Shown piece after piece: positions 1 to 7,060 of a stretch of DNA of 15,850 nucleotides (position 1 is its first letter; every line of letters starts with the position of its first letter). The stretch covers positions 1-15,850 of the forward strand of contig WFRL01000012.1 in the NCBI GenBank assembly GCA_015486555.1, in the 5' to 3' direction. The notes under the pieces were generated by a model. It was not told the origin of the DNA, ran no database searches, and saw only the letters and a list, made by a program, of their open reading frames with translations. A program made the translations under genes and the position numbers. Source of the stretch: Candidatus Microgenomates bacterium (lineage in GTDB: Bacteria; Patescibacteriota; Microgenomatia; JAADGY01).

Positions 1-753
1 ATTATTATCTGCTCAGTTCTTCTCTTTATTTTGGCTACTATTCTCATTCTTTTTATTAAAAACAAGAGAACGGCTATTTCTCAGCAAAAGCGAGAAAGAA
101 CCACTTCCCTCCAGAAAGAAAAAACAACCCAGCTCACTGCTTTTCCTCTCATCAGCTTAGAACCGACATCTAAAAGAAACACTCTCCTTATAAAATTAAC
201 CAACAATCCCCAACTCTGGCAAAGTTACACCAAATTAAATTATGAACTTATGTACAACTCCGACCGGGGACCCCGGGGTCTAATGGGCAGTTTAACCTCT
301 CAATCCTTAAGTGAGGAACTTTTTCTAGGCAGTGAATCTTCAGGACACCGAGTCTACGATAAAGGAATAGACAATGGTCAACTCACTCTTTACTTAGAAA
401 ATCAAAAAGGGGAAAATATAAATTTAGGAACCCACTATTTTATCGTTGGAGGTTATAAATATACTAACAAATGGGTAATAGATTCTTTTGAGTTGTCGAC
501 CAAGAAAAAAAATCGTTCAGATTTTGTTCTTCTCGTCCTTAACAACTCTCAGTCCTCAACAGCCAAACCGGCTAAATACATTATCTCAGTCAGGCCACTC
601 AAGTTTCCTTTAACCGCTACTTTCACCCTTAAAAATATTATTAATATTAATCAAGTAAAACTAGGAGATAAGGAAATAAAATACCAATTTGACTCTCTCA
701 ACCATCAGTTGAGCTTTACTATCGATCGAGGAGGGGAGTACTACTTAAACTAA
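1..753 (+). CDS. Membrane-anchored protein of unknown function, 5' end cut by window
   Basis: The reading frame is open from the first base, so the true start lies to the left; the TTG at 31 is only the first start-like codon in the window. The first 19 or so visible residues are strongly hydrophobic and are followed by a Lys/Arg-rich stretch, as expected for an N-terminal membrane anchor with positive charges just after it. About 225 mostly polar residues follow, with alternating hydrophobic and polar stretches near the end that suggest beta structure. I recognise no domain or catalytic motif. Its last 35 bases overlap the 3' end of ftsI on the other strand, and no terminator hairpin is visible between them. 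A surface or envelope role is possible from the anchor and the cell-wall neighbourhood, but this is inference only. Confidence 0.75.
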   Translation: MIICSVLLFILATILILFIKNKRTAISQQKRERTTSLQKEKTTQLTAFPLISLEPTSKRNTLLIKLTNNPQLWQSYTKLNYELMYNSDRGPRGLMGSLTSQSLSEELFLGSESSGHRVYDKGIDNGQLTLYLENQKGENINLGTHYFIVGGYKYTNKWVIDSFELSTKKKNRSDFVLLVLNNSQSSTAKPAKYIISVRPLKFPLTATFTLKNIININQVKLGDKEIKYQFDSLNHQLSFTIDRGGEYYLN

Positions 754-2539
754 ATCCTTCTTGACTAATTAGGTTAATTTTTCGGGCTAATTTAAAAAAT
801 AAAGGAGCAGCCGTTTCTGAACCCCAAGGAGATACTTGAGGAAAGTCCAACTTAACCAAAATTAAATACTTAGGCGACTCTACCGGCCAAAAACCTACAA
901 AAGAAGCAATTGTCTTATGAGGATCATAAACCCCGTTAATAGCAACCTGAGCTGTGCCTGTTTTCCCAGCTATTTCCAAATCCGGCAGACGAGTCCATTT
1001 AGCGCTTCCTTCATTGACTACTTTAACCATCATCTTTACCACCTCAGCGGTAGCTTTAGTAGAAAACAAACGCTTATGCCAAGCAGTTTTAGTTGGATAA
1101 TTCTTTTGCTTGTCACTTAAGAACTTGACTAAACGAGGCGGAGCTATCTCCCCACCTCTGGCTATGACTGCTTCTAACTGAGCCAATTTAAGAGGAGTTA
1201 GGAATATTCCTTGACCAAAACCTGCAGTCATAACATTGATTGGATACCATTGAGTCAGGGGCTTTAGAGGATTAACTTGATCATCTTCTAGGTCAACACC
1301 TGTTTTTTGACCAAATCCTGCTCGGACCAAGAATTTATATATCTCTTCTTTTCCTATTTGAGAAGCTAACCAAGCCATTCCTACATTATCAGAATGGACT
1401 AAAACCTCGGTCATCGTTGAGTTAGGATAATATTTATCATTCCATGTTCGAATAGTCCCGCCAGAAGTTACCAGCGGCCCACTACAAACAGAACAAATAG
1501 TTTGAGGTTTTATCTTTTTTAAATCTAATCCTAAAGCCATAACCAGGGTCTTAAAGGTTGAGCCTGGCTCATAAAGCCCAGCCACAGCTGGGTTAAGGTA
1601 AGCCTCACCCCGGTACCAGGAATAATATTCCGGCCGATAAGAAGGGTAACTAGCCATAGCTAAAACAGCCATCTTTATCGGGTCTAATATTATAATTGTT
1701 CCCTTCTCTGCTTGGTATTTTTTTACTCCAGCCTTAATAGCCTCGTCGGCTAAGTACTGGAAATTATAAGAGAGAAAAAGATGGAGGTCCCGACCATCAA
1801 GAGGCTGTTTATGATAATTAAAAATCTGAGGAACAAGACGGCCAAGAGCATCATATTCTTGAATTTTCCAGCCGTCCAAGCCCCTCAGTTCCTGATCATA
1901 GAAACCCTCCAAACCAAAATAACCTTTGGGCTGGCCGGTTTTATTTAAACCCCGGAATCCTAAAAAATAACCATCAATATTCTTATCAGGATACTTCCTT
2001 TTATTAAGAGGGTAAAGAAAAAGACATTTCCGGGCAGCTGGCGATAACTTGTCTAAAAAGGACTGATCTAGAGAGCTAAGCTCTAACCATTTTACCCTTT
2101 TTGACCTTACCTTAGCTAAAAAATAGTTTTCCCTTTTCTTCCAAAAGGCTGATTGGGTAGCTTGTTTAATCTTGTCTAGATTAACCATCTCTTCTTTTAT
2201 TTCCTTATTTTTTATCTTTTGAGTTAACCAACCAGCAATCATCTTATTTTTAGCTTTTTGAAACCGGAGATATTTATTTATTATTTCTTCTTTCTGAGGA
2301 CACTTTTGGGGGTTAAAGGCAATTTTCCATTCCTTTTGACTAGTAGCTAAGATGAAGCCATCTTGGCTGATTATTTTACCTGGTTGAGCCTCAATTACTA
2401 CTTGGTGGTAACTTTGGCGCTTAAACAAATTAAGTAAAAAACGCGACCGACCTAATTGCCAGTAAGCTAATCTAAACCAAATTAAAATAAAGGCAATAAA
2501 TATGAGCCAAAAAACTATCCGTAAACGCGTTCTGCTCAT
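719..2539 (-). CDS. ftsI: FtsI/PBP3-type septal peptidoglycan transpeptidase
   Basis: Class B penicillin-binding protein of 606 residues, close to the usual FtsI length. One membrane segment lies at about residues 7-27, followed by the dimerisation/pedestal region and a C-terminal transpeptidase domain. The three active-site motifs of penicillin-binding proteins are all present: STFK at 327-330 (nucleophile S327), SDN at 383-385 and KTG at 526-528. It should cross-link peptide stems at the division septum on the outer face of the membrane. The ATG overlaps the stop codon of the upstream ftsL-like gene as ATGA, which indicates translational coupling. It is the last gene of the mraZ-rsmH-ftsL-ftsI operon, the classical dcw order. 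A role in elongation (PBP2-like) cannot be excluded from sequence alone, but position favours division. Residues of about 80-180 form a poorly conserved, Lys-rich insert. Confidence 0.95.
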   Translation of the reverse strand: MSRTRLRIVFWLIFIAFILIWFRLAYWQLGRSRFLLNLFKRQSYHQVVIEAQPGKIISQDGFILATSQKEWKIAFNPQKCPQKEEIINKYLRFQKAKNKMIAGWLTQKIKNKEIKEEMVNLDKIKQATQSAFWKKRENYFLAKVRSKRVKWLELSSLDQSFLDKLSPAARKCLFLYPLNKRKYPDKNIDGYFLGFRGLNKTGQPKGYFGLEGFYDQELRGLDGWKIQEYDALGRLVPQIFNYHKQPLDGRDLHLFLSYNFQYLADEAIKAGVKKYQAEKGTIIILDPIKMAVLAMASYPSYRPEYYSWYRGEAYLNPAVAGLYEPGSTFKTLVMALGLDLKKIKPQTICSVCSGPLVTSGGTIRTWNDKYYPNSTMTEVLVHSDNVGMAWLASQIGKEEIYKFLVRAGFGQKTGVDLEDDQVNPLKPLTQWYPINVMTAGFGQGIFLTPLKLAQLEAVIARGGEIAPPRLVKFLSDKQKNYPTKTAWHKRLFSTKATAEVVKMMVKVVNEGSAKWTRLPDLEIAGKTGTAQVAINGVYDPHKTIASFVGFWPVESPKYLILVKLDFPQVSPWGSETAAPLFFKLARKINLISQEGFSLSSTPLLDR

Positions 2540-2826
2540 CGTTGGGCAATAATCTGCTTCTCTAGGTATCGCTGGTAGTTGGTGAGAGAATTAAAACCTT
2601 CTTGCCTAGCCCAACTTGAAAGATCAGCTAAATTACTCTTCTGATTAACTAGTAACTCCAAATGGCTATTAACTCTAACTAGACGGTCTTTATATTCTTG
2701 GTAAAAACTCAGTTGGGAGTAATTAACTGAGACATAAGTAGCCAGAAAAAAGCGGCCAAAAAACAAAAAAAGAAAAAAGATAATCTCAACAAGAGTTAAC
2801 TTAGTAACTAATCGACTTTTAATCAT
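2536..2826 (-). CDS. ftsL: FtsL-like divisome membrane protein
   Basis: Small 96-residue single-pass protein. A short basic cytoplasmic end is followed by a hydrophobic segment at about residues 11-33, then a polar helical region (about 40-75) of coiled-coil character, and a C-terminal stretch around residues 68-77 resembling the conserved end of FtsL/DivIC proteins. FtsL partners FtsB/DivIC and FtsQ/DivIB and helps activate the FtsWI synthase. Sequence similarity in this family is always weak, so the call rests on size, topology and exact position between rsmH and ftsI. It overlaps rsmH by 8 bp and ftsI by 4 bp. Confidence 0.7.
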   Translation of the reverse strand: MIKSRLVTKLTLVEIIFFLFLFFGRFFLATYVSVNYSQLSFYQEYKDRLVRVNSHLELLVNQKSNLADLSSWARQEGFNSLTNYQRYLEKQIIAQR

Positions 2827-3706
2827 TACCTTCTCCTTTTTTCTCAGCCACCCGCAGCCGAGCCGAGCGGCTACGGGGATTCTCGGCTATCTCCTCTTTT
2901 ATTGGTCGTTTAGCCTTCTTAGTTATCGAAACCAAATCCTGACGGCGACGAATGAATTCTTTAACAATCCTATCTTCACCAGAATGAAAACTGATAACTA
3001 CTAATCGACCTCCTTCTTTTAAAGAATCAGCTGCTTTGACTAAACCACAACGAAGATTATCTAGCTCTTGATTGACTAAAATTCTTAGGGCTTGAATAAC
3101 TTTGGTGGCCGGATGAATTTTCTTAGGTTGGTTTTTAAAACCAACTTCTTCAACTACCTTTATCACATCACCTACTGTTATTTTTTTTTCTCGAGCCAAG
3201 TGACAGAGTTTTAAGGCTATTTCTGCTGCCCGAGGCTGTTGGCTGTAGACCTCTAAACTTCGTTGAATTTCCTCTCTACCCAAATTCCTCAATAACTGCC
3301 AGGCTGGTTGGCCGGTCTGAGAATTGTAACGGAGATCAAGTACTTCACTAGGATAATGAAAACTAAAACCACGCCGTTTATAGAGTTGATCAGTTGAAAA
3401 ACCTAAGTCAAAAAGGATCCCCCTTAACGACTTTACTTGACTTTTGTCCAGAGCCTCATCCAACTGGCAGTAATTAAGATGATAAAGATGGTAGGAAACA
3501 CCTGAAGGGCAGGCAGTAACCAGGTGTTTCCTACCAATTTCAATATTTTCTTTATCCCAATCTAAAGCAATAAGGTTGCCTCCAGCTTTTAGGATAGCTA
3601 GGCTGTGACCACCGCCACCGAAAGTAGTATCCAGATACCATTCACCTTTTTCAACCTTTAAACAATTAATTACCTCCTCCAACATTACTGGTTGATGTTT
3701 GGTCAT
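2819..3706 (-). CDS. rsmH: 16S rRNA (cytosine-1402-N4) methyltransferase RsmH/MraW
   Basis: 295 residues, normal for RsmH. The N-terminal SAM-binding glycine-rich loop DTTFGGGGHS is at residues 26-35. Other family hallmarks follow in order: LFDLGFSTDQ at 98-107, the NQELDNL segment at 212-218, ISFHSGEDRIVK at 238-249 and NPRSRSARLRV at 276-286. The enzyme methylates N4 of C1402 in the decoding centre of 16S rRNA. It is the standard second gene of dcw clusters; its ATG overlaps the mraZ stop as ATGA, and its end overlaps ftsL by 8 bp. Confidence is high because both the motifs and the synteny agree. Confidence 0.97.
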   Translation of the reverse strand: MTKHQPVMLEEVINCLKVEKGEWYLDTTFGGGGHSLAILKAGGNLIALDWDKENIEIGRKHLVTACPSGVSYHLYHLNYCQLDEALDKSQVKSLRGILFDLGFSTDQLYKRRGFSFHYPSEVLDLRYNSQTGQPAWQLLRNLGREEIQRSLEVYSQQPRAAEIALKLCHLAREKKITVGDVIKVVEEVGFKNQPKKIHPATKVIQALRILVNQELDNLRCGLVKAADSLKEGGRLVVISFHSGEDRIVKEFIRRRQDLVSITKKAKRPIKEEIAENPRSRSARLRVAEKKGEGND

Positions 3707-4143
3707 TTCTCCTCAGTTTGAGAACTTAACAGACGCTTGGCTATTTCTTGGCTGTGAGAGATAAGGTAGGCCTGATGCTTTTGCCAACCATATTTAGACC
3801 AAATTTCCACCCGATTAGCTAAACCAACGAAAACTACTTCTTCCTTAATCTTGGAGTACTGGCGGAGAGTTTCAGGAATAATAATCCGCCCTTGCTTATC
3901 GATTTCAACTTCAAAAGCAGAACCAAGAAGAAAACGCTCGGTATCCCGTTGGTCTGGATCTAGAAAACTCCGCCGGAGAATGTCTTGAGTTACTTGAGAA
4001 AAGTTCTCCGGATCAATTAAGAGAAGACAATTATCATAACCTCGGCTAATTATTACTTTTTTAGCAAAGTTCTTCCTGATTTTTTTAGGTAAGATGACTC
4101 GACCATTACTCTCTGCCTTAGTAGAGTATTGGCCTATTAGCAT
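3703..4143 (-). CDS. mraZ: MraZ, transcriptional regulator of the dcw operon
   Basis: 146 residues with the two tandem AbrB/SpoVT-like half-domains of MraZ. The first carries S-N-G-R at 12-15 within the DxxGR-type turn, and the second carries DKQGR at 82-86 followed by the IIIP strand. MraZ proteins form ring-shaped oligomers that bind short direct repeats in their own promoter and repress the division operon. Such a repeat array is visible directly upstream (4155-4189). The ATG at 4143 has no strong Shine-Dalgarno sequence: GGA occurs about 10 bases upstream inside the last operator repeat, so repressor binding and translation signals are interleaved. It is the first gene of the operon and overlaps rsmH by 4 bp. 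Confidence 0.96.
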   Translation of the reverse strand: MLIGQYSTKAESNGRVILPKKIRKNFAKKVIISRGYDNCLLLIDPENFSQVTQDILRRSFLDPDQRDTERFLLGSAFEVEIDKQGRIIIPETLRQYSKIKEEVVFVGLANRVEIWSKYGWQKHQAYLISHSQEIAKRLLSSQTEEK

Positions 4144-4154
4144 TTGATTTTATT

Positions 4155-4189
4155 CCATTTTTCTCCATTTATTACCATTTATATCCATT
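4155..4189 (-). promoter_or_regulatory. Predicted MraZ operator: four AATGG repeats, 10-bp period
   Basis: On the minus strand, AATGG occurs at 4185-4189, 4175-4179, 4165-4169 and 4155-4159, exactly 10 bases apart, with AT-rich 5-base spacers. The array starts inside the -10 box and ends 11 bases before the mraZ ATG. Known MraZ sites are short G-rich direct repeats at about one helical turn, for example TGGGN boxes spaced by 5 nt in E. coli. The geometry therefore matches while the box sequence is species-specific. Binding is inferred, not shown. Confidence 0.8.
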
Positions 4190-4216
4190 CTAAGCCCAAC
4201 TTCTTCCCTTTGTCAA
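4187..4216 (-). promoter_or_regulatory. Sigma-70-type promoter of the mraZ operon
   Basis: On the minus strand TTGACA (4216-4211) is a perfect -35 box. An 18-base spacer leads to TAGAAT (4192-4187), which matches the -10 consensus at five of six positions. The predicted transcript starts near 4180, giving a leader of about 37 bases that carries most of the AATGG repeats. The overlap of the -10 box with the first repeat is what autorepression would need. Confidence 0.75.
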
Positions 4217-4313
4217 GAAAAAAACCTCAATCGGAACTTAGAAGTTGGAGCTTGGAACCCAGTTGGTCTGGAACTAGGAACTAAGAACTAGGAGCTAGGT
4301 TGGAGGAACTAGG

Positions 4314-4380
4314 GAATTAATTTTTAATTTGAAATTTTTAATCAAATCAAATTTTAAAACCTTAATTTTAATTTAAAGAA
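4314..4380. other. AT-rich tract of unknown role
   Basis: About 67 bases that are almost entirely A and T, with runs such as AATTTTTAATTT and AATTTTAATTT that partly pair with each other. It sits between the left inverted end of the region-A element and the hairpin module. No promoter pair, DnaA-box or gene is evident. It could be a flexible spacer or a breathing site. Confidence 0.5.
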
Positions 4381-4397
4381 GAATGTCCACTCTCCGT

Positions 4398-4605
4398 GTC
4401 ATCCTGAGGAGCCATAGCGACGAAGGATCTAGCCGAAGGCGCACGGTTGTGCTCCCAAGCCTGAGTGCCAACGACTTTGCGCTCGCTCCGCTCGCTAGAT
4501 CCTTCACTTTGCCTGGCGGCTCGTTCAGGATGACGCGGAAAGGGGAAAGATAACCTCTTCTCCGGGTCATTCTGAGCGGAGTGAAGAATCTAGCGAAGCG
4601 CAAAG
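4398..4605. repeat. Long-hairpin repeat module, region A copy
   Basis: GTCATCCTGA at 4398-4407 pairs with TCAGGATGAC at 4525-4534, and GAAGGATCTAGC at 4422-4433 pairs with GCTAGATCCTTC at 4494-4505, giving an imperfect hairpin about 137 bases long. A second half-module at 4566-4605 has the form GTCATTCTGA...GAAGAATCTAGCG and ends in GCGCAAAG. The same units recur in regions B (11577-11840) and C (15231-15394). The 80-codon minus-strand frame running through this module is a by-product of the repeat, not a gene. Confidence 0.8.
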
Positions 4606-4747
4606 ATACTGACACCCAAGTTTGTTTTAAGCTCCTACTACGGGTTATTAATTGTTTTCAACCTAGCTCCTAGATCCTAGTTCCTAGTTCCAATAACTGA
4701 GTTCCGAAATCTGAGTCCCAAGATCTAATTCCTGCGCCTTCGGCTAG

Positions 4748-4765
4748 ATCCCGACAAGTCGGGAT
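4748..4765. repeat. Short perfect hairpin in region A
   Basis: ATCCCGA and TCGGGAT form a 7-bp stem around a CAAG loop. The flanks (CTAG before, GACC after) look like a collapsed version of the long GATCC...GGATGAC hairpin module. There is no following T run, so it is not a convincing terminator. Confidence 0.6.
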
Positions 4766-4778
4766 GACCGTTTTAGTT

Positions 4779-4852
4779 GTTTTGGATTTTGGTATTAGGA
4801 TTTTGATATTGTTTAGGACCTGCCTGCCGGCAGGCAGGTTTGTTTGGAGCTT
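4779..4852 (+). repeat. 40-bp repeat plus 22-bp perfect palindrome, region A copy
   Basis: Positions 4779-4818 are identical over 40 bases to 12069-12108 in region B. They are followed by a perfect 22-bp palindrome at 4818-4839, whose inner part is CCTGCCTGCCGGCAGGCAGG, and then by TTTGTTTGGAGCTT, which is also shared with region B. The same palindrome occurs in region C at 15116-15137. The rest of the spacer up to about 4900 holds further CCTAGTTCCTAGTTC-type degenerate repeats. Confidence 0.85.
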
Positions 4853-4959
4853 AGGATTTAGTGCTTTCTTAACCTAGTTCCTAGTTCTATCTTATTTGAA
4901 AATTGGTTATTGATAATTGGAGTTTTTTATCTAGCTCTGCTAGGTTAAACCTCCATCAG

Positions 4960-4976
4960 TTATAATTAAGGTGAGG
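4960..4976 (+). promoter_or_regulatory. Putative -10 box and Shine-Dalgarno of the murE operon
   Basis: TATAAT at 4961-4966 is a perfect -10 hexamer, but no good -35 lies 16-18 bases upstream. AAGGTGAGG at 4968-4976 is a strong Shine-Dalgarno stretch ending 5 bases before the murE ATG at 4982. If the -10 is used, transcription would start near 4973, inside the Shine-Dalgarno sequence, giving a very short leader. The 13-mer TTATAATTAAGGT at 4960-4972 is repeated exactly upstream of dgkA. Confidence 0.5.
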
Positions 4977-4981
4977 TTGTA

Positions 4982-7060
4982 ATGATTAGTAAACGAGTCA
5001 AACAAAAAATTAAGAACTATCTTTATCACCTTCCCCAAGCAATCATTAGCCAGTTTTATTTTGGCTTCCCCAGCCATCGGTTGAAGGTAATTATGGTCTC
5101 AGGCACCGACGGCAAAACCACCACTGCCAGCTGGATCTATCATCTTCTTCAATCTGGAGGTAAAAAGGTCGGTCTTATCACAACTATCCAAGCTAAATGG
5201 CCAGGAGGAGAAGTAACTACTGGCTTACACACCACCACCCCTAGTAGTTGGCAACTTAATAGCTTAATCCGAACTATGGTCAATAACCAAGTCGAGTATC
5301 TCGTTTTGGAAGTTACTTCTCATGCCATTGACCAGTTTCGGGTTTGGGGAATAAAACCTCATATCTACGTCATTACCAACGTCAGCCATGAACATTTGGA
5401 CTATCACTTGACCCTCAAGGACTATTTAAAGACTAAACTTAAACTAGTTAAATGGGCTACTAAAGTTGTTTATAACACCGACGATCCCCATCTTTATCAG
5501 GCTTTTTCTTCTTTACCTAAAGCCTTCGGGGTCAGCCGAAAAAATAATCCTAAAGCCAACCTAACCCTCCGTCTTCTTCCTCAAAAAAGAGATAATCATC
5601 AGTTAATAAAAGTATTCCTCAAGGAGAAAAAAAAGGAGTTTAAATTGCTCACCCCATTTCCCCAAGACTATAACCTTCTTAATCTTGGCTTAGCTCTCCA
5701 AACTTGTTTTCTTCTTAATCTCCCAACTAAATCTCTCAGTCAAGCCGTTTATTCTCTTCCATCTGTTAAGGGAAGGCTAGAAGAAATAGACACTGGAGGA
5801 GAGGACTTTCGTCTTTTTGTTGATTTTGCACATACGCCGAACGGGTTGAAAAACGTCCTTAGTTACTTGGCTAAAATAAGGGGTAAAAAGGGGAAATTGA
5901 TCGCTGTTTTTGGTGCAGCCGGAGAAAGAGATAGAAGCAAACGGCCTCTAATGGCTAAAGCTGCTGCCAAGCATGCGGAGATTGTTATTTTGACTGCTGA
6001 AGACCCGCGAAGTGAGGATGTTAAAACAATAATGAAAGAGATAGTTAAAGGTTTCCCTCCAAGTTGGAGAGAAGGAAAAGATCTCTTACAACCCCAACCA
6101 AAAACCTATTACTTCATAGCTGACAGACGGCAAGCCATTCAGACAGCTATTACTCAGTTAGCTGAAGAAGGAGACATCGTCGGCATTTTTGGTAAAGGCC
6201 ATGAACAATCAATGTGTTACGGCAAAACCGAAATACCTTGGGATGATATTAAAGAAGCCAAACGAGCTCTGTTAGAGCGGATTATCAAAACAAGAGTTAC
6301 TGGGGTTATTCTGGCCGCTGGCAAAGGGACCCGAATTGTCCTTCTTACTAGAAACAAAACTAATAAAGCTATGGTTCCAGTCTTGGGGAAACCAATGATA
6401 GACTGGGCAACAGACCTTCTTACTAAGAGTGGTATTAACCAACAGCTTTACGTTATTGGTCACAAAGCAGTTATCATCAAAAAACATTTAGGAGAAAATA
6501 AAAATTGGGTTGTTCAAAAAGAACAATTAGGAACTGGGGATGCCCTAAAGACAGCTCTCCCAGCTCTTAATAACAAAGCCCGCCATTTAATCATTATCAA
6601 TGCCGACCAAGCTTTTTACCCCAGCGAGGTTCTAATTAGTTTTATTAATTTTTACCTCAAAGGTGACTATGCAGCGGCTATTCTCTCTACTTTAAAAGAA
6701 AATCCGACCGGCTTGGGGCGGATAGTCCGCAACTCAAAAGGAAATTTAGTCGCCATCGTTGAGGAAAGTGAGGCTGATAAAGAAACAAAGAAAATAAAAG
6801 AAATCAACACCGGCACTTATATCCTTAGGCGTAGTTTTGTTGAAAGGTACATTAACCAACTTCCCCTGCATCAGGAAAAAAACGAGTACTATTTAACTGA
6901 CATTTTTTCCGTTGCTCTCAAAGATGACCCTAAAATTAAAATAGGCGTTCTTCAAAATAATCACCCTTTAGTCAACTTGGGCTTCAACACTCCTGAACAA
7001 CTTGAACAGGGCGAAAAGCTCTTAAAAAGATTTCATCCCTTACTTAATCATGAAGTCTAA
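4982..7060 (+). CDS. murE: MurE-type muropeptide ligase fused to GlmU-like sugar nucleotidyltransferase
   Basis: 692 residues carrying two enzymes. Residues 1 to about 430 are a Mur ligase of the MurE group: ATP loop GTDGKTTT at 41-48, EVTSHAIDQFRVWG at 110-123, a probable carbamylated lysine near K152, DFAHTP at 281-286, FGAAGERDRSKRP at 310-322 and GKGHE at 404-408. It should add the third stem residue to UDP-MurNAc-dipeptide. Residues of about 438-692 match the N-terminal uridylyltransferase half of GlmU: LAAGKGTR at 444-451, K462, KEQLGTGDA at 513-521, metal-binding-type D542, INTGTY at 608-613, EYYLTD at 635-640 and N669. The acetyltransferase left-handed helix is absent. The frame runs through the junction without a stop or internal start, so this is a fusion. 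In the substrate motif, EDPR (340-343) replaces DNPR, keeping the Arg. The downstream murC overlaps by 11 bp. Confidence 0.9.
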   Translation: MISKRVKQKIKNYLYHLPQAIISQFYFGFPSHRLKVIMVSGTDGKTTTASWIYHLLQSGGKKVGLITTIQAKWPGGEVTTGLHTTTPSSWQLNSLIRTMVNNQVEYLVLEVTSHAIDQFRVWGIKPHIYVITNVSHEHLDYHLTLKDYLKTKLKLVKWATKVVYNTDDPHLYQAFSSLPKAFGVSRKNNPKANLTLRLLPQKRDNHQLIKVFLKEKKKEFKLLTPFPQDYNLLNLGLALQTCFLLNLPTKSLSQAVYSLPSVKGRLEEIDTGGEDFRLFVDFAHTPNGLKNVLSYLAKIRGKKGKLIAVFGAAGERDRSKRPLMAKAAAKHAEIVILTAEDPRSEDVKTIMKEIVKGFPPSWREGKDLLQPQPKTYYFIADRRQAIQTAITQLAEEGDIVGIFGKGHEQSMCYGKTEIPWDDIKEAKRALLERIIKTRVTGVILAAGKGTRIVLLTRNKTNKAMVPVLGKPMIDWATDLLTKSGINQQLYVIGHKAVIIKKHLGENKNWVVQKEQLGTGDALKTALPALNNKARHLIIINADQAFYPSEVLISFINFYLKGDYAAAILSTLKENPTGLGRIVRNSKGNLVAIVEESEADKETKKIKEINTGTYILRRSFVERYINQLPLHQEKNEYYLTDIFSVALKDDPKIKIGVLQNNHPLVNLGFNTPEQLEQGEKLLKRFHPLLNHEV

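Larger units (their letters stand above)
4270..4691. repeat. Non-coding element bounded by 34-bp inverted repeats (region A)
   Basis: The ends 4270-4303 and 4658-4691 are inverted copies, matching at 31 of 34 positions; both are built from GGAACTAGGAACTA-like units. Between them lie an AT-rich tract and a long hairpin module, with no credible gene. This resembles a small non-autonomous (MITE-like) element, but I see no clear target-site duplication or transposase. The ends also belong to a degenerate repeat family scattered through all three spacers, so the pairing could simply be two family members facing each other. Confidence 0.55.

Noticed and set aside
4314..4380. Replication origin in the AT-rich tract
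   Set aside because: No DnaA-box cluster and no dnaA, dnaN or rpmH gene is present.
4373..4615. 80-codon minus-strand reading frame in region A
   Set aside because: It lies wholly inside the hairpin repeat module, its translation is low-complexity Arg/Leu/Ser-rich sequence, and the equivalent frames in regions B and C are broken. It is a repeat by-product.
4748..4765. Rho-independent terminator
   Set aside because: The stem is good but lacks a T run on either side, and no gene ends near it.
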